Shown: one piece after another, positions 1 through 7,030 of the stretch
Layout of the letters: the number at the start of each line of letters is the position of its first letter
How positions within the stretch are numbered: the stretch's first letter is position 1
NCBI GenBank assembly: GCA_023437485.1
Contig: JAEZGB010000001.1
Span: 1 to 9,714 of the forward strand
Origin: Bacteroidota bacterium
Lineage (GTDB): Bacteria > Bacteroidota > Bacteroidia > Flavobacteriales > Flavobacteriaceae
DNA: 9,714 nt
Reading direction: 5' to 3'
Made by a program: the position numbers and the translations under genes
The notes under the pieces: generated by a model
Databases searched by the model: none
Told to the model about the DNA's origin: nothing
The model's input: the letters and a program-made list of their open reading frames with translations, nothing else

Positions 1-1739
1 ACCTGGGAACGCCCCTCGCACAGGTTTTGGACGATATCGATGGAGAACCGCGCCAGGCAACACCTGATATCGGTGCCGATGAATTTTCAATTCCCCGATG
101 CCCCGGAACCACAACCTGGAACGGAACCACCTGGAGCAATGGATTGCCAAACCTGGAAAAGAAAGCCATCATCAACGGTGATTATTCAACCTCAACAAAT
201 AGCTTCAAATGCTGTGAATTGGTGGTGAATACAGGCTATTCGGTAAGCATTGAGAGCGGGCATTATATTGAAGTGGAACACGACATCTCTATTAATGGAA
301 CCCTGCTGATCAAGGACAAAGGCGCTTTGGTCCAAAACGACCAGGACGCCCAGCATACTGGGATGATCACCGTCAAGCGCAAGACTACGCCGCTAAAACA
401 ACACGATTATACGTACTGGTCATCGCCGGTGACCGGCGCCCCGCTCAATGTACTGGGAACACCATCGCTTTACTATCTTTTTAATCCCGCGGTGAACAAT
501 TACGTCCAGCAGACCGCGGCCACCATCATGGCACCGGCACGCGGTTATATTTCCCGCGCGCCTTCCAACCTGAATTATTCCACACCGCAAATCATCGAGG
601 CCACTTTTACCGGTGTGCCCAATACGGGAACGGTTGCCGTGACGGTCAATAAATCGGCCGGGGCGTTCAACCTGATTGGGAACCCGTTCCCATCGGCCAT
701 TGACGCTGATATTTTCCTGACCGATCCTGACAACGTCCCCTACATCGGCGGCACCATTTACCTTTGGACGCACAACACGGCCATCAGCATGCAGAATTCG
801 GGCAGCAACCTCTACAACTACACCCGCGACGACTACGCTAAATACAATGTGACGGGCGGGGTGAAGACGGCCACCGCCGCAGTGAACAGTTCAGTGGCGC
901 CGGTGGGTAAAATTGCTTCCGGACAGGGCTTTTTTATCGAGGCGCTGCAGGAAGGCAACCACCAAATTTATTTTAAGAACTCGATGAGGGCAAAGGGCCA
1001 TCACAACAATTCGCAATTCTTTAGGGGCGGAGAACCTACTGATTCGCAAAGTGCCCTTGAAAAGAATCGCATCTGGATTAGTATCTCAAACGCGCAGCAA
1101 GCTTATGACGAAACGCTTTTGGGCTACATCACCGGAGCTACAAACGGGCTTGACCGTGCGTATGACGGCAAGACCTTCCCGGCTGGAAATGTGATGGCGA
1201 TTTATTCAGTTTTGGACAGTATTAACCTGGCCATCCAGGGCCGTGCGTTGCCCTTCTCGCCTGCCGACGCAGTTCCCCTTGGATATATGACCTCGATTGC
1301 CGGAACATTTGACATCAAACTCGAGCAGTTTGACGGGTTTTTTGAAGGCCAGGATGTCTATTTATTTGACAACACTACCGGAACGTACCATGATCTGCGA
1401 AGCGGACCGTTCAGCTTTACCACCCAGCCCGTGACCGACAATACGCGCTTTGAGCTGCGTTTTACCACACAGGCGCTTTCCAACCCCGATATTGACCTGG
1501 TGGAGAACAAGACAGTGATCCTGGCCAAATCGCGCAGGATTGCCGTTAAGGCGGCGCAACCGTTAAAGACTGTCGAAATCTTTGACATGACCGGCAAAAA
1601 ACTCATGACCATCGACGCCAGGGGTGCAACGATGCTTGAATCAACGGTGTTGGACACCCCGGGAACCGCGGTATTGGTGATCGCGACTTTTGAAAACAGC
1701 GCGATGGTCAGCCGGAAAATCGTGATCCTGGAACCTTAA
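1..1739 (+). CDS. C-terminal part of a T9SS-exported surface/secreted protein (5' partial)
   Basis: The reading frame is open from the first bases (first full codon at 3), so the gene begins outside the window and the TTG at 27 is not a real start. The first residues end with PDIGADEF (63-86), the usual close of a parallel beta-helix (choice-of-anchor/pectate-lyase-like) domain. Then comes a module well known in flavobacterial exported proteins: TWNGTTWSNGLP (114-149), a beta-rich stretch, DYTYWSSPV (405-431), NLIGNPFPSAID (669-704) and GQGFFIEA (about 920-943). The last 80 or so residues, from about 1494, contain VEIFDMTGKKL and end in VSRKIVILEP. This resembles the ChiA-like (type C) T9SS sorting domain, which directs export across the outer membrane by the type IX system. 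The seen part is about 579 residues. Substrate or adhesive role is unknown because the N-terminal part is missing. The gene ends 13 bases before a hairpin terminator and faces the KS gene. Confidence 0.85.
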   Translation, partial: LGTPLAQVLDDIDGEPRQATPDIGADEFSIPRCPGTTTWNGTTWSNGLPNLEKKAIINGDYSTSTNSFKCCELVVNTGYSVSIESGHYIEVEHDISINGTLLIKDKGALVQNDQDAQHTGMITVKRKTTPLKQHDYTYWSSPVTGAPLNVLGTPSLYYLFNPAVNNYVQQTAATIMAPARGYISRAPSNLNYSTPQIIEATFTGVPNTGTVAVTVNKSAGAFNLIGNPFPSAIDADIFLTDPDNVPYIGGTIYLWTHNTAISMQNSGSNLYNYTRDDYAKYNVTGGVKTATAAVNSSVAPVGKIASGQGFFIEALQEGNHQIYFKNSMRAKGHHNNSQFFRGGEPTDSQSALEKNRIWISISNAQQAYDETLLGYITGATNGLDRAYDGKTFPAGNVMAIYSVLDSINLAIQGRALPFSPADAVPLGYMTSIAGTFDIKLEQFDGFFEGQDVYLFDNTTGTYHDLRSGPFSFTTQPVTDNTRFELRFTTQALSNPDIDLVENKTVILAKSRRIAVKAAQPLKTVEIFDMTGKKLMTIDARGATMLESTVLDTPGTAVLVIATFENSAMVSRKIVILEP

Positions 1740-1750
1740 CTAAAATTAAA

Positions 1751-1775
1751 AGGCCTGCGAAAGCGGGCTTTTTTT
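1751..1775. terminator. Rho-independent terminator shared by two convergent genes
   Basis: A 6-bp stem, GCCTGC (1753-1758) and GCGGGC (1763-1768) with one G-T pair, closes a GAAA tetraloop and is followed by seven T on the + strand. It serves the T9SS protein gene. Read on the - strand the hairpin is followed by CTTTTAATTTTA, so it can also stop the bioDA-SET-KS transcript. The stop codon of the ketoacyl synthase gene (1774-1776) lies in the T tract itself. Confidence 0.85.
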
Positions 1776-2919
1776 ATGGCCTTTCCAAAAGAACACTTAC
1801 CGCATTGCCGCCAAACCCGACTGAATTCACCAGGACGCTGTCAATTTTTGCGGGCCTTGAAGGCATGTCCAAATACGGAATCCCGATAAAATACCGGTGC
1901 TTCATCATCAGGATCGCAAACTCGATTGAGAACATCCCCGAGGCGCCAAAGGTGTGGCCCATTTTCCATTTATTGGTGGTGAGCAGCGGAAGGTTTTGGC
2001 CAAAAACAGCCTGAATGGCGGCGTGCTCGGCATTGTCCCCGGCCAGGGTTCCGGGCGCGTGCATCACAATTAGATCAGGTATGCTGTTGCCACATGCCAT
2101 GGCCATTGATTTTTGAAAGCAGTTGGCTTGCGCCGAAATTGCCGTGGCGTGATCCGTTGCCTCGGTGGCAAAACCAACACCAGCAATAACCGCGAGCGAG
2201 TTCTCGTCGGTGCCCGGTTGCAGAGTACATACACTGGCACCCTCGCCCAGTACCATTGCGCTTGTTTTCTTGCCAAAATCCATCGCGCGGCAGGGAAAGT
2301 CACTTTCAGTGCGCGCGTAAATCTTGAGCGCCTTCATCTGCGCGATGGTAAAAGGCGTGAGCGGAGCCTCGCTGCCGCCTACCAAAAATCTTTCGGCCAT
2401 TCCTGAATTGACCCACGCAATCCCGTTTAAAAGCGCGTGAAGCGAAGTGGAACACGTGATGGAATGTGAGATTTCCGGGCCCGTGGCCTTCAGGTCCTGC
2501 GCCACCCAGGACGAGATATTGCCCAGCGTGGTAACGGGTGAGGCCAGCGTGGCTGCACGGCCGGTTTGCAGGAATTGGGAATGGTGTTTCTCAAAAAGGG
2601 TGGTCGCCCCGCGCGAGGAACCAATGTTGATCCCGAAATCAGTGTTCCATCCGGCAGCCATAACCGCCCGGCGCGAGGCCGCTATGGCAAACAGTACGGT
2701 GGGATCAAGGTTTTTGAGACGAGAACCTGCCTCAGTCAATTGCGCAATTTCCCGGGTCGACGACTCACTTACCGGCGCCCACCAGTCACCTTCGGCGAAA
2801 GCCAAACAATGATCGTCGTTAAGGTATGACTGCCAGATCTCGCGTTGGGAATTGCCCAACGGGGAAAGCGACTCGATGGCGGTGATGGATACTTTTTGCA
2901 AGGCCGGATTTTGGTGCAA
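1774..2919 (-). CDS. FabB/FabF-like beta-ketoacyl synthase in the biotin operon
   Basis: This is a thiolase-fold condensing enzyme of the KAS I/II type, about 381 residues, a little shorter than FabF (about 410). The Cys-His-His triad is complete: Cys156 in SITCSTS, His287 in HAPGT (canonical HGTGT) and His322 in MGHTFGASG, with the conserved Lys317 five residues before it. The C-terminal NSVGFGGNA motif is also present. Such enzymes join an acyl thioester to malonyl-ACP by decarboxylative condensation. It is the last gene behind bioD, bioA and a SET gene, 12 bases after the SET stop, so a role in building the pimeloyl chain is a fair inference; a general fatty acid or polyketide role is not excluded. 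No ACP gene is nearby. Start uncertain: no ATG is available. TTG at 2919 is given, but TTG at 2901 (giving MQKVSITAIES) puts the N terminus where the family usually begins. Confidence 0.85.
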   Translation of the reverse strand: MHQNPALQKVSITAIESLSPLGNSQREIWQSYLNDDHCLAFAEGDWWAPVSESSTREIAQLTEAGSRLKNLDPTVLFAIAASRRAVMAAGWNTDFGINIGSSRGATTLFEKHHSQFLQTGRAATLASPVTTLGNISSWVAQDLKATGPEISHSITCSTSLHALLNGIAWVNSGMAERFLVGGSEAPLTPFTIAQMKALKIYARTESDFPCRAMDFGKKTSAMVLGEGASVCTLQPGTDENSLAVIAGVGFATEATDHATAISAQANCFQKSMAMACGNSIPDLIVMHAPGTLAGDNAEHAAIQAVFGQNLPLLTTNKWKMGHTFGASGMFSIEFAILMMKHRYFIGIPYLDMPSRPAKIDSVLVNSVGFGGNAVSVLLERP

Positions 2920-2931
2920 AATTACGGCTAT

Positions 2932-3534
2932 TTAACCGGTGGCGCGGCGGGTTGGGTCAAAATAGCAGGTTAAAATTGAACGGAGCGGTTGCCGGCCTTC
3001 CATTACTTGGGTGAATTCGGACCAGGTTTGTTTCGGAATGTACATTTGCAGCGGCTGCGGTACCGATGCGATGTCCTTTAGCCGATCCCGTACCAGCGCG
3101 TCCCAATACTGGTGGTAATTTAACAGGTCATCAGGGTAAACCACCTTGCGGTCAGTGCCTTCGTCTACGGCCTCGAAAGGCTCTTCGACATTGAGGTAGC
3201 CGTAGTCGTCAGTCAGTTGCTCGCCGGGTTGAATGTCGCGCAGGGCAATCTCAAAATCATACGCCGTTGACATGCACGTTGGCCTGAACGAATGGTTCAC
3301 GTATTTCGCGTTGTCCCAGCAGAGGATTTTGTCGCCGGCGCCGTTTGTATAGCAGTAGGTTTCCAGGTGCCGGAGCATCTCGGGCGAAACGCTTGCCGCC
3401 CGCTCTGGAGGGAAGACCTGATCCAGCTCATCCTGCACCCATGTGATCGTACCTTTTGGAATCAATTTCTTGGCCACGACACCATAGCCGATGATGTCGT
3501 TGATGAACCTGAGTTCAGTATCAGGGTGGATCAT
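2932..3534 (-). CDS. SET-domain methyltransferase-like protein
   Basis: A compact SET-domain protein of 200 residues. Visible motifs in order are GYGVVAKKLIPKGT (residues 16-29, the N-terminal SET strand), YVNHSFRPTC (78-87, matching the NHSCxPN cofactor-binding motif) and LRDIQPGEQLTDDYGYLN (98-115, matching the pattern that ends in the catalytic tyrosine, here Y111 or Y113). SET enzymes use S-adenosylmethionine, usually to methylate protein lysines. No cysteine-rich post-SET module is seen. The last 90 residues (PDDLLNYHQYWDALVRD onward) match nothing I recognise and may recruit the substrate. The gene lies 26 bases after bioA and 12 bases before the ketoacyl synthase, so it is almost certainly co-transcribed with them. 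Substrate unknown: a protein of the biotin or acyl-carrier machinery, or less likely a carboxyl group, are possibilities only. The ATG start fits the family N terminus. Confidence 0.85.
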   Translation of the reverse strand: MIHPDTELRFINDIIGYGVVAKKLIPKGTITWVQDELDQVFPPERAASVSPEMLRHLETYCYTNGAGDKILCWDNAKYVNHSFRPTCMSTAYDFEIALRDIQPGEQLTDDYGYLNVEEPFEAVDEGTDRKVVYPDDLLNYHQYWDALVRDRLKDIASVPQPLQMYIPKQTWSEFTQVMEGRQPLRSILTCYFDPTRRATG

Positions 3535-3560
3535 AAAACAGGACGATTAGTAAACTAAAT

Positions 3561-4847
3561 TTATCCTATTTTTTGCAACGCCAAACGGACGGTTTCATAA
3601 ATTTTGTCTAATTGTTTGTCTTCTATGATGTAAGGCGGCAGGATGTACAGGGTGCTGCCCGCCGGACGCAGGATCACACCCTGCGAAATAAAGAAGTCAT
3701 AAAGCCGGTTCCGAAGCGTTCCATAATATTCCTGCTTGGAGTCAGACTTTAAATCCAGTGCCAGGATCACCCCCAAAGTCCGGACGGCGGCAACTCGCGG
3801 GTGCTCGCTAAGCTCCGATGCGAAAAGCTGATGCCTTTTGGCAATTCGGTCAATGTCCCGGCGGGTTTGTTCGTTTTGCAACAGATCAAGGCTGGCCAGG
3901 GCAGCGGCGCAACCCGTTGGATTGGCGGTGAAGGTGTGCCCGTGGAAAAGCGCCTTGTTGATGTCGTCGCTAAAAAATCCGTCAAAGATCTCCTGGGTGA
4001 AAGTGGTGATGGCCATAGGGATTGTTCCGCCGGTGAGCGCCTTGGAGAGGCACATCATGTCTGGCCGTTCTGACAGATAGTCGCAGGCAAAATTTTTCCC
4101 TGTTTTCCCAAATCCGGTCATGACTTCGTCGGCGATGGTAAGAACCTGATGTTCTTTACAGATTTTTATTAGTTGACCCAGCGCTTCGGGCTTGTACATG
4201 ACCATGCCGGCGGCGCCTAAAACTAATGGCTCAAAAATAAACGCAGCCACGTCGCCGGGTTCAATGGCCTTCAAAAGTGCCTGAAAACTCTCCTGCTGAC
4301 GCCCCTCGGTGGGAACTGGAATCCTTCGGACCTCAATGAACATTCCGTTAAAGGCCTGGGTGTAGAGCGAGATCCCGCTGGCGGCCATCGCGGCAAAAGT
4401 ATCGCCGTGAAAAGCATCTTCAAAGGCGACAATCACGGTTTTGTTTTTCTCGCCCCGATTGTACCAAAATTGCAGTGAGGCCTTGATGGCAACCTCAACG
4501 GCGGTTGAACCATTATCGCTAAAAAACAACTTTTGCTGATTGGATGGCAACATCGGAATCAGGCGTGTGGCCAGCCGCGCCGCAGGTTCATGCGTAAAAC
4601 CGCCAAAGAGGACGTGTTCCAGCGTGGTGAGCTGCTTATAGATGGCATCGGCAATGTAGCGGTTGGAATGCCCGAAGGGGTTTACCCACCAGGAGGCGAT
4701 CGCGTCGATGTATTGGGTGCCATCTTCGCTCCAAAGCAACGCACCCTCACCGCGTACGATTGGAACCGGCGTGGGCGCGGTGGCGTGTTGGGTATACGGA
4801 TGCCAGAGATACCGGGCGTCGGCGGCGAGGATGTCAAATTTTTCCAT
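3561..4847 (-). CDS. bioA: Adenosylmethionine-8-amino-7-oxononanoate aminotransferase (DAPA synthase)
   Basis: BioA converts KAPA to 7,8-diaminononanoate using PLP and, in the classical enzyme, S-adenosylmethionine as amino donor. It is a fold-type I class III aminotransferase of 428 residues, the usual length. Motifs: LWHPYTQ (14-20) near the N terminus, a BioA hallmark that contacts substrate; SDNGSTAVEVA (110-120), the PLP phosphate loop; ADEVMTGFGKTG (239-250) with Asp240 facing the pyridine nitrogen; CLSKALTGG with the Schiff-base Lys269; GHTFTANPTGCAAA (303-316); and RPAGSTLYILPPY with Arg394, the equivalent of the E. coli residue that binds the substrate carboxylate. All key residues are present, so the enzyme should be active. 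Its first 14 bases overlap the end of bioD, which suggests translational coupling. The SET and ketoacyl synthase genes follow closely. Confidence 0.97.
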   Translation of the reverse strand: MEKFDILAADARYLWHPYTQHATAPTPVPIVRGEGALLWSEDGTQYIDAIASWWVNPFGHSNRYIADAIYKQLTTLEHVLFGGFTHEPAARLATRLIPMLPSNQQKLFFSDNGSTAVEVAIKASLQFWYNRGEKNKTVIVAFEDAFHGDTFAAMAASGISLYTQAFNGMFIEVRRIPVPTEGRQQESFQALLKAIEPGDVAAFIFEPLVLGAAGMVMYKPEALGQLIKICKEHQVLTIADEVMTGFGKTGKNFACDYLSERPDMMCLSKALTGGTIPMAITTFTQEIFDGFFSDDINKALFHGHTFTANPTGCAAALASLDLLQNEQTRRDIDRIAKRHQLFASELSEHPRVAAVRTLGVILALDLKSDSKQEYYGTLRNRLYDFFISQGVILRPAGSTLYILPPYIIEDKQLDKIYETVRLALQKIG

Positions 4848-5460
4848 CGGCGAGTTTTAGGAGATTGGGCCGGAAGGCGTCGGCATATTTTGAGATTACG
4901 TCGGGATTAATTTCGGCCTCGGGCAAGATCCTCCCGATTACGGCCAACCGGGTGCGCGACAAAATGGCCTCTTCGGTGGCCGGGTTTGGCTCGCCGTTAA
5001 ATATGATTCCGGCGATGTCGGCGCCTCGGGTTTTGAGCGCCCCGACAGTGAGCAGCGTGTGGCTGATGCTTCCCAGATAATAACGCGAGACAACAATGAC
5101 GCGGTAGTCGGGTTTTATCAGGTCGGCGATTGTAGCGGTATCATTCAGGGGTACCAGCAAGCCCCCTGCGCCTTCGATCACGAGGTGGTTTTGGGTAACC
5201 GGCTCAAGGATCTGGTCTAAATTGATTTGAACGTTATCCAATTTGGCCGCGTGGTGTGGCGATGCGGGCGTGTTCAGCCGATAGGCTTCGGGGAATATTT
5301 TGCCTGCACGGGTCCACGCCTGGATCTTGTGGCTGTCAGTATTATCGAGATCGCCGGCCTGGACGGGCTTCCAATAATCGGCACCGAGCGCCTGCACCAC
5401 AATGGCCGACGCCACGGTTTTGCCAACATCGGTTGATATGCCGGTAATAAATAGTTTCAT
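4834..5460 (-). CDS. bioD: Dethiobiotin synthetase
   Basis: BioD uses ATP and CO2 to close the ureido ring of diaminononanoate, giving dethiobiotin. At 208 residues it has normal length. The P-loop GISTDVGKT (7-15, Lys14) starts the protein as in other BioD enzymes. KPVQAG (31-36) supplies the conserved substrate-site lysine, and EGAGGLLVPL (96-105) is the family signature with the metal-binding Glu. It is the first gene of the leftward unit bioD-bioA-SET-KS and overlaps bioA by 14 bases. A TAnnTTTG box sits only four bases before the ATG, so the message may be leaderless or nearly so. It is divergent from the AI-2E gene, with 77 bases between the two start codons. Confidence 0.96.
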   Translation of the reverse strand: MKLFITGISTDVGKTVASAIVVQALGADYWKPVQAGDLDNTDSHKIQAWTRAGKIFPEAYRLNTPASPHHAAKLDNVQINLDQILEPVTQNHLVIEGAGGLLVPLNDTATIADLIKPDYRVIVVSRYYLGSISHTLLTVGALKTRGADIAGIIFNGEPNPATEEAILSRTRLAVIGRILPEAEINPDVISKYADAFRPNLLKLADGKI

Positions 5461-5464
5461 CCCG

Positions 5465-5472
5465 CAAAGATA
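5465..5472 (-). promoter_or_regulatory. Bacteroidota -7 promoter box for the bioDA-SET-KS unit
   Basis: The - strand reads TATCTTTG, an exact fit to the Bacteroidota -7 consensus TAnnTTTG. The -33 element is weak: a TTTAC lies about 20 bases upstream instead of a clean TTG. The ATG of bioD begins four bases after the box, so transcription would start at or very near the start codon. No operator-like palindrome for a biotin repressor is seen in this intergenic stretch. Confidence 0.55.
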
Positions 5473-5537
5473 CTTTGAGCGAATGAACTGTGTAAAGTTG
5501 TGGGAAAAATTGCTAAATTTAATTCAAATCGGCATTT

Positions 5538-6623
5538 ATGATCATCTCACAGGTTCCCAATTACATCAAGGCCGTTTACATTTCGCTGCTAATCATCATC
5601 ATTGTTTTTGTAATGGTGATGGCCAAAAATATTTTGGTCCCGTTGCTACTGTCGGCTTTTATTGCCATGCTGATGACACGCTTTTGCAACCGGCTTGAGC
5701 AGTACAAAATCCCGAGATCGCTTAGTGCCGCAGTGGCCGTATTGCTGTTTTTGGCCGTGCTGGCGGGTGTCATTTATTTTGTGGTAACGCAGATCCAGAT
5801 TTTTATGGATGACGTGGAAGCCCACGCCGAGGAAGACCTGAACCGTTTTGCGATGCGTGCCAACCGATGGGTTGAAGACGGGATCGGGTTTGACATGGGA
5901 ATGGGTTACGGTTTTAAAATAGAAAATGTGCTGGCCCTGATCCAGTCGGGCCGCTCCAATATGTCAGAATTGCTCAAGGTGACACTGAATACCGCCGGAA
6001 ACATCCTTTCATTGCCGGTCTTCATCTTTTTTTTGCTAATCTATCGCGACCACTTTGCACAGTTTATCCTGCGCGTTTTTGCCCGGCAAAAAAATAAATT
6101 GCTGATGGAGCACATTACATCAATCCGGAAGGTGGTTCACAACTATTTGATTGGCGCCGGCAAGGTCATGCTGATCTTGGGTATCGTGAACAGCGCCGTG
6201 CTTTTGATGTTGGGTATCAAGCACGCGATCTTTTTCGGGATGTTGGCCGGGCTTCTCAACATCATTCCCTACCTGGGCCCGCTAATGGGCGGCATTCTCC
6301 CCTTTGTTTATGCGCTGCTCACCAAGGATAGCCTTTTTTACCCGATTGCCGTGGCGGTTTCTTTCACGCTTATCCAATTCCTGGAAGCGACGTTCCTGAC
6401 CCCGAGAATCACCGGGTCCAATGTTTCGCTCAACGCCTTCATGACGTTTTTGGGGTTGTTGATAGGCGGCGCGATTTGGGGAATTCCGGGTATGATCATC
6501 ATTATTCCGACCATCGCAATCCTGAAAAAGTTGTTCGAAATGAGCCCGGAAACCGAGCCGTACGCCTACCTTTTTGGCGAAGAAGACCACCGATGGTTCA
6601 GGCGAAAGAAGAACGCCAACTAA
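5538..6623 (+). CDS. AI-2E family transporter (PerM/TqsA-like membrane protein)
   Basis: A polytopic inner-membrane protein of 361 residues, typical for the AI-2E exporter family (members include TqsA and PerM). Two helices at about 12-47 and one at about 62-85 precede a soluble stretch (about 88-150), then come helices at about 152-170, 205-226, 230-262, 266-288 and 300-330. Family motifs are NIIPYLGPLMGGI (241-253) and LTPRITGSN followed by GGAIWGIPGMI (288-320). The charged tail RWFRRKKNAN is cytoplasmic. Substrates vary in this family (autoinducer-2, small molecules, Na+/H+ in some), so none can be assigned. The gene sits between two groups of biotin genes in the opposite direction. Its stop overlaps the stop of the convergent DUF2007 gene by four bases, and no terminator is present. 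A TAAATTTA at 5514-5521 is a possible -7 box with one mismatch, but it lacks a well-spaced -33 TTG. Confidence 0.9.
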   Translation: MIISQVPNYIKAVYISLLIIIIVFVMVMAKNILVPLLLSAFIAMLMTRFCNRLEQYKIPRSLSAAVAVLLFLAVLAGVIYFVVTQIQIFMDDVEAHAEEDLNRFAMRANRWVEDGIGFDMGMGYGFKIENVLALIQSGRSNMSELLKVTLNTAGNILSLPVFIFFLLIYRDHFAQFILRVFARQKNKLLMEHITSIRKVVHNYLIGAGKVMLILGIVNSAVLLMLGIKHAIFFGMLAGLLNIIPYLGPLMGGILPFVYALLTKDSLFYPIAVAVSFTLIQFLEATFLTPRITGSNVSLNAFMTFLGLLIGGAIWGIPGMIIIIPTIAILKKLFEMSPETEPYAYLFGEEDHRWFRRKKNAN

Positions 6624-7030
6624 CTCTTAAAGCTGGCCCGGCAATCGTTGCATTTGTACCGATGGTTTATAATGGGGAAAAGCCCTGCAAGCGACACGGC
6701 CACAAATTTAAGGAATGACCATTTTCCGTCCAGGCCGGTCGCCATCTCAATGGCATGACCGCCACATTCAGGGCAGGTCATGGGACGGCCATCATCTTCC
6801 AGCGAGTACATTTCCACACCTTCCAAAACTGATTTGGCGCATTCGAGATCGGTAGTGCGCACCATGAGCTTCACCCCGCCGATGGCATTGCTGATGAGCG
6901 GATCAGAATCGACGGTAATATGATCACGCATAAAAACCTCAATGCCGGCATCGCCCAATTTGGCTGCATAAATGTGCGCCTCGGCCGAATACTGAAAGCG
7001 CGCCGCAAGTGAAAATTCAGGGTTTGTCAT
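6620..7030 (-). CDS. DUF2007 (putative signal-transducing) protein with C-terminal zinc ribbon
   Basis: A 136-residue protein with two parts. Residues 10-72 match the DUF2007 pattern: SAEAHIYAAKLGDAGIEVFMRD, then PLISNAIGGVKLMV and a final helix with AKSVLE. This is an alpha/beta domain annotated in databases as putative signal transducing, with no proven function. Residues 84-131 form a split zinc ribbon: MTCPECGG (Cys86, Cys89) and YKCNDC (Cys127, Cys130), separated by a hydrophobic segment at about 105-121 (FLKFVAVSLAGLFPII) that could be a short membrane or hairpin segment. The ATG overlaps the bioF stop (ATGA), so the two genes are translationally coupled. A direct role in biotin synthesis is not indicated by the domains. 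The 3' end overlaps the stop of the AI-2E gene. Confidence 0.82.
   Translation of the reverse strand: MTNPEFSLAARFQYSAEAHIYAAKLGDAGIEVFMRDHITVDSDPLISNAIGGVKLMVRTTDLECAKSVLEGVEMYSLEDDGRPMTCPECGGHAIEMATGLDGKWSFLKFVAVSLAGLFPIINHRYKCNDCRASFKS

Noticed and set aside
27..1739. TTG at 27 as the start of the first gene
   Set aside because: The frame is open to the window edge and the protein lacks a signal peptide at that point, while a T9SS cargo needs one. The true start lies upstream.
1774..2919. Ketoacyl synthase as a BioZ orthologue
   Set aside because: BioZ is KAS III-like with Cys-His-Asn. This protein has Cys-His-His with a Lys, as in FabB/FabF.
4533..4910. A 125-codon + strand ORF across bioA and the bioD end
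   Set aside because: It lies antisense to bioA, whose motifs are complete, and its translation has no recognisable domain. It is a shadow frame.
5461..5537. BirA-type biotin operator in the bioD/AI-2E gap
   Set aside because: I looked for a TTGTNAACC-spacer-GGTTNACAA-like palindrome in this gap and in 8161-8419 and found none.
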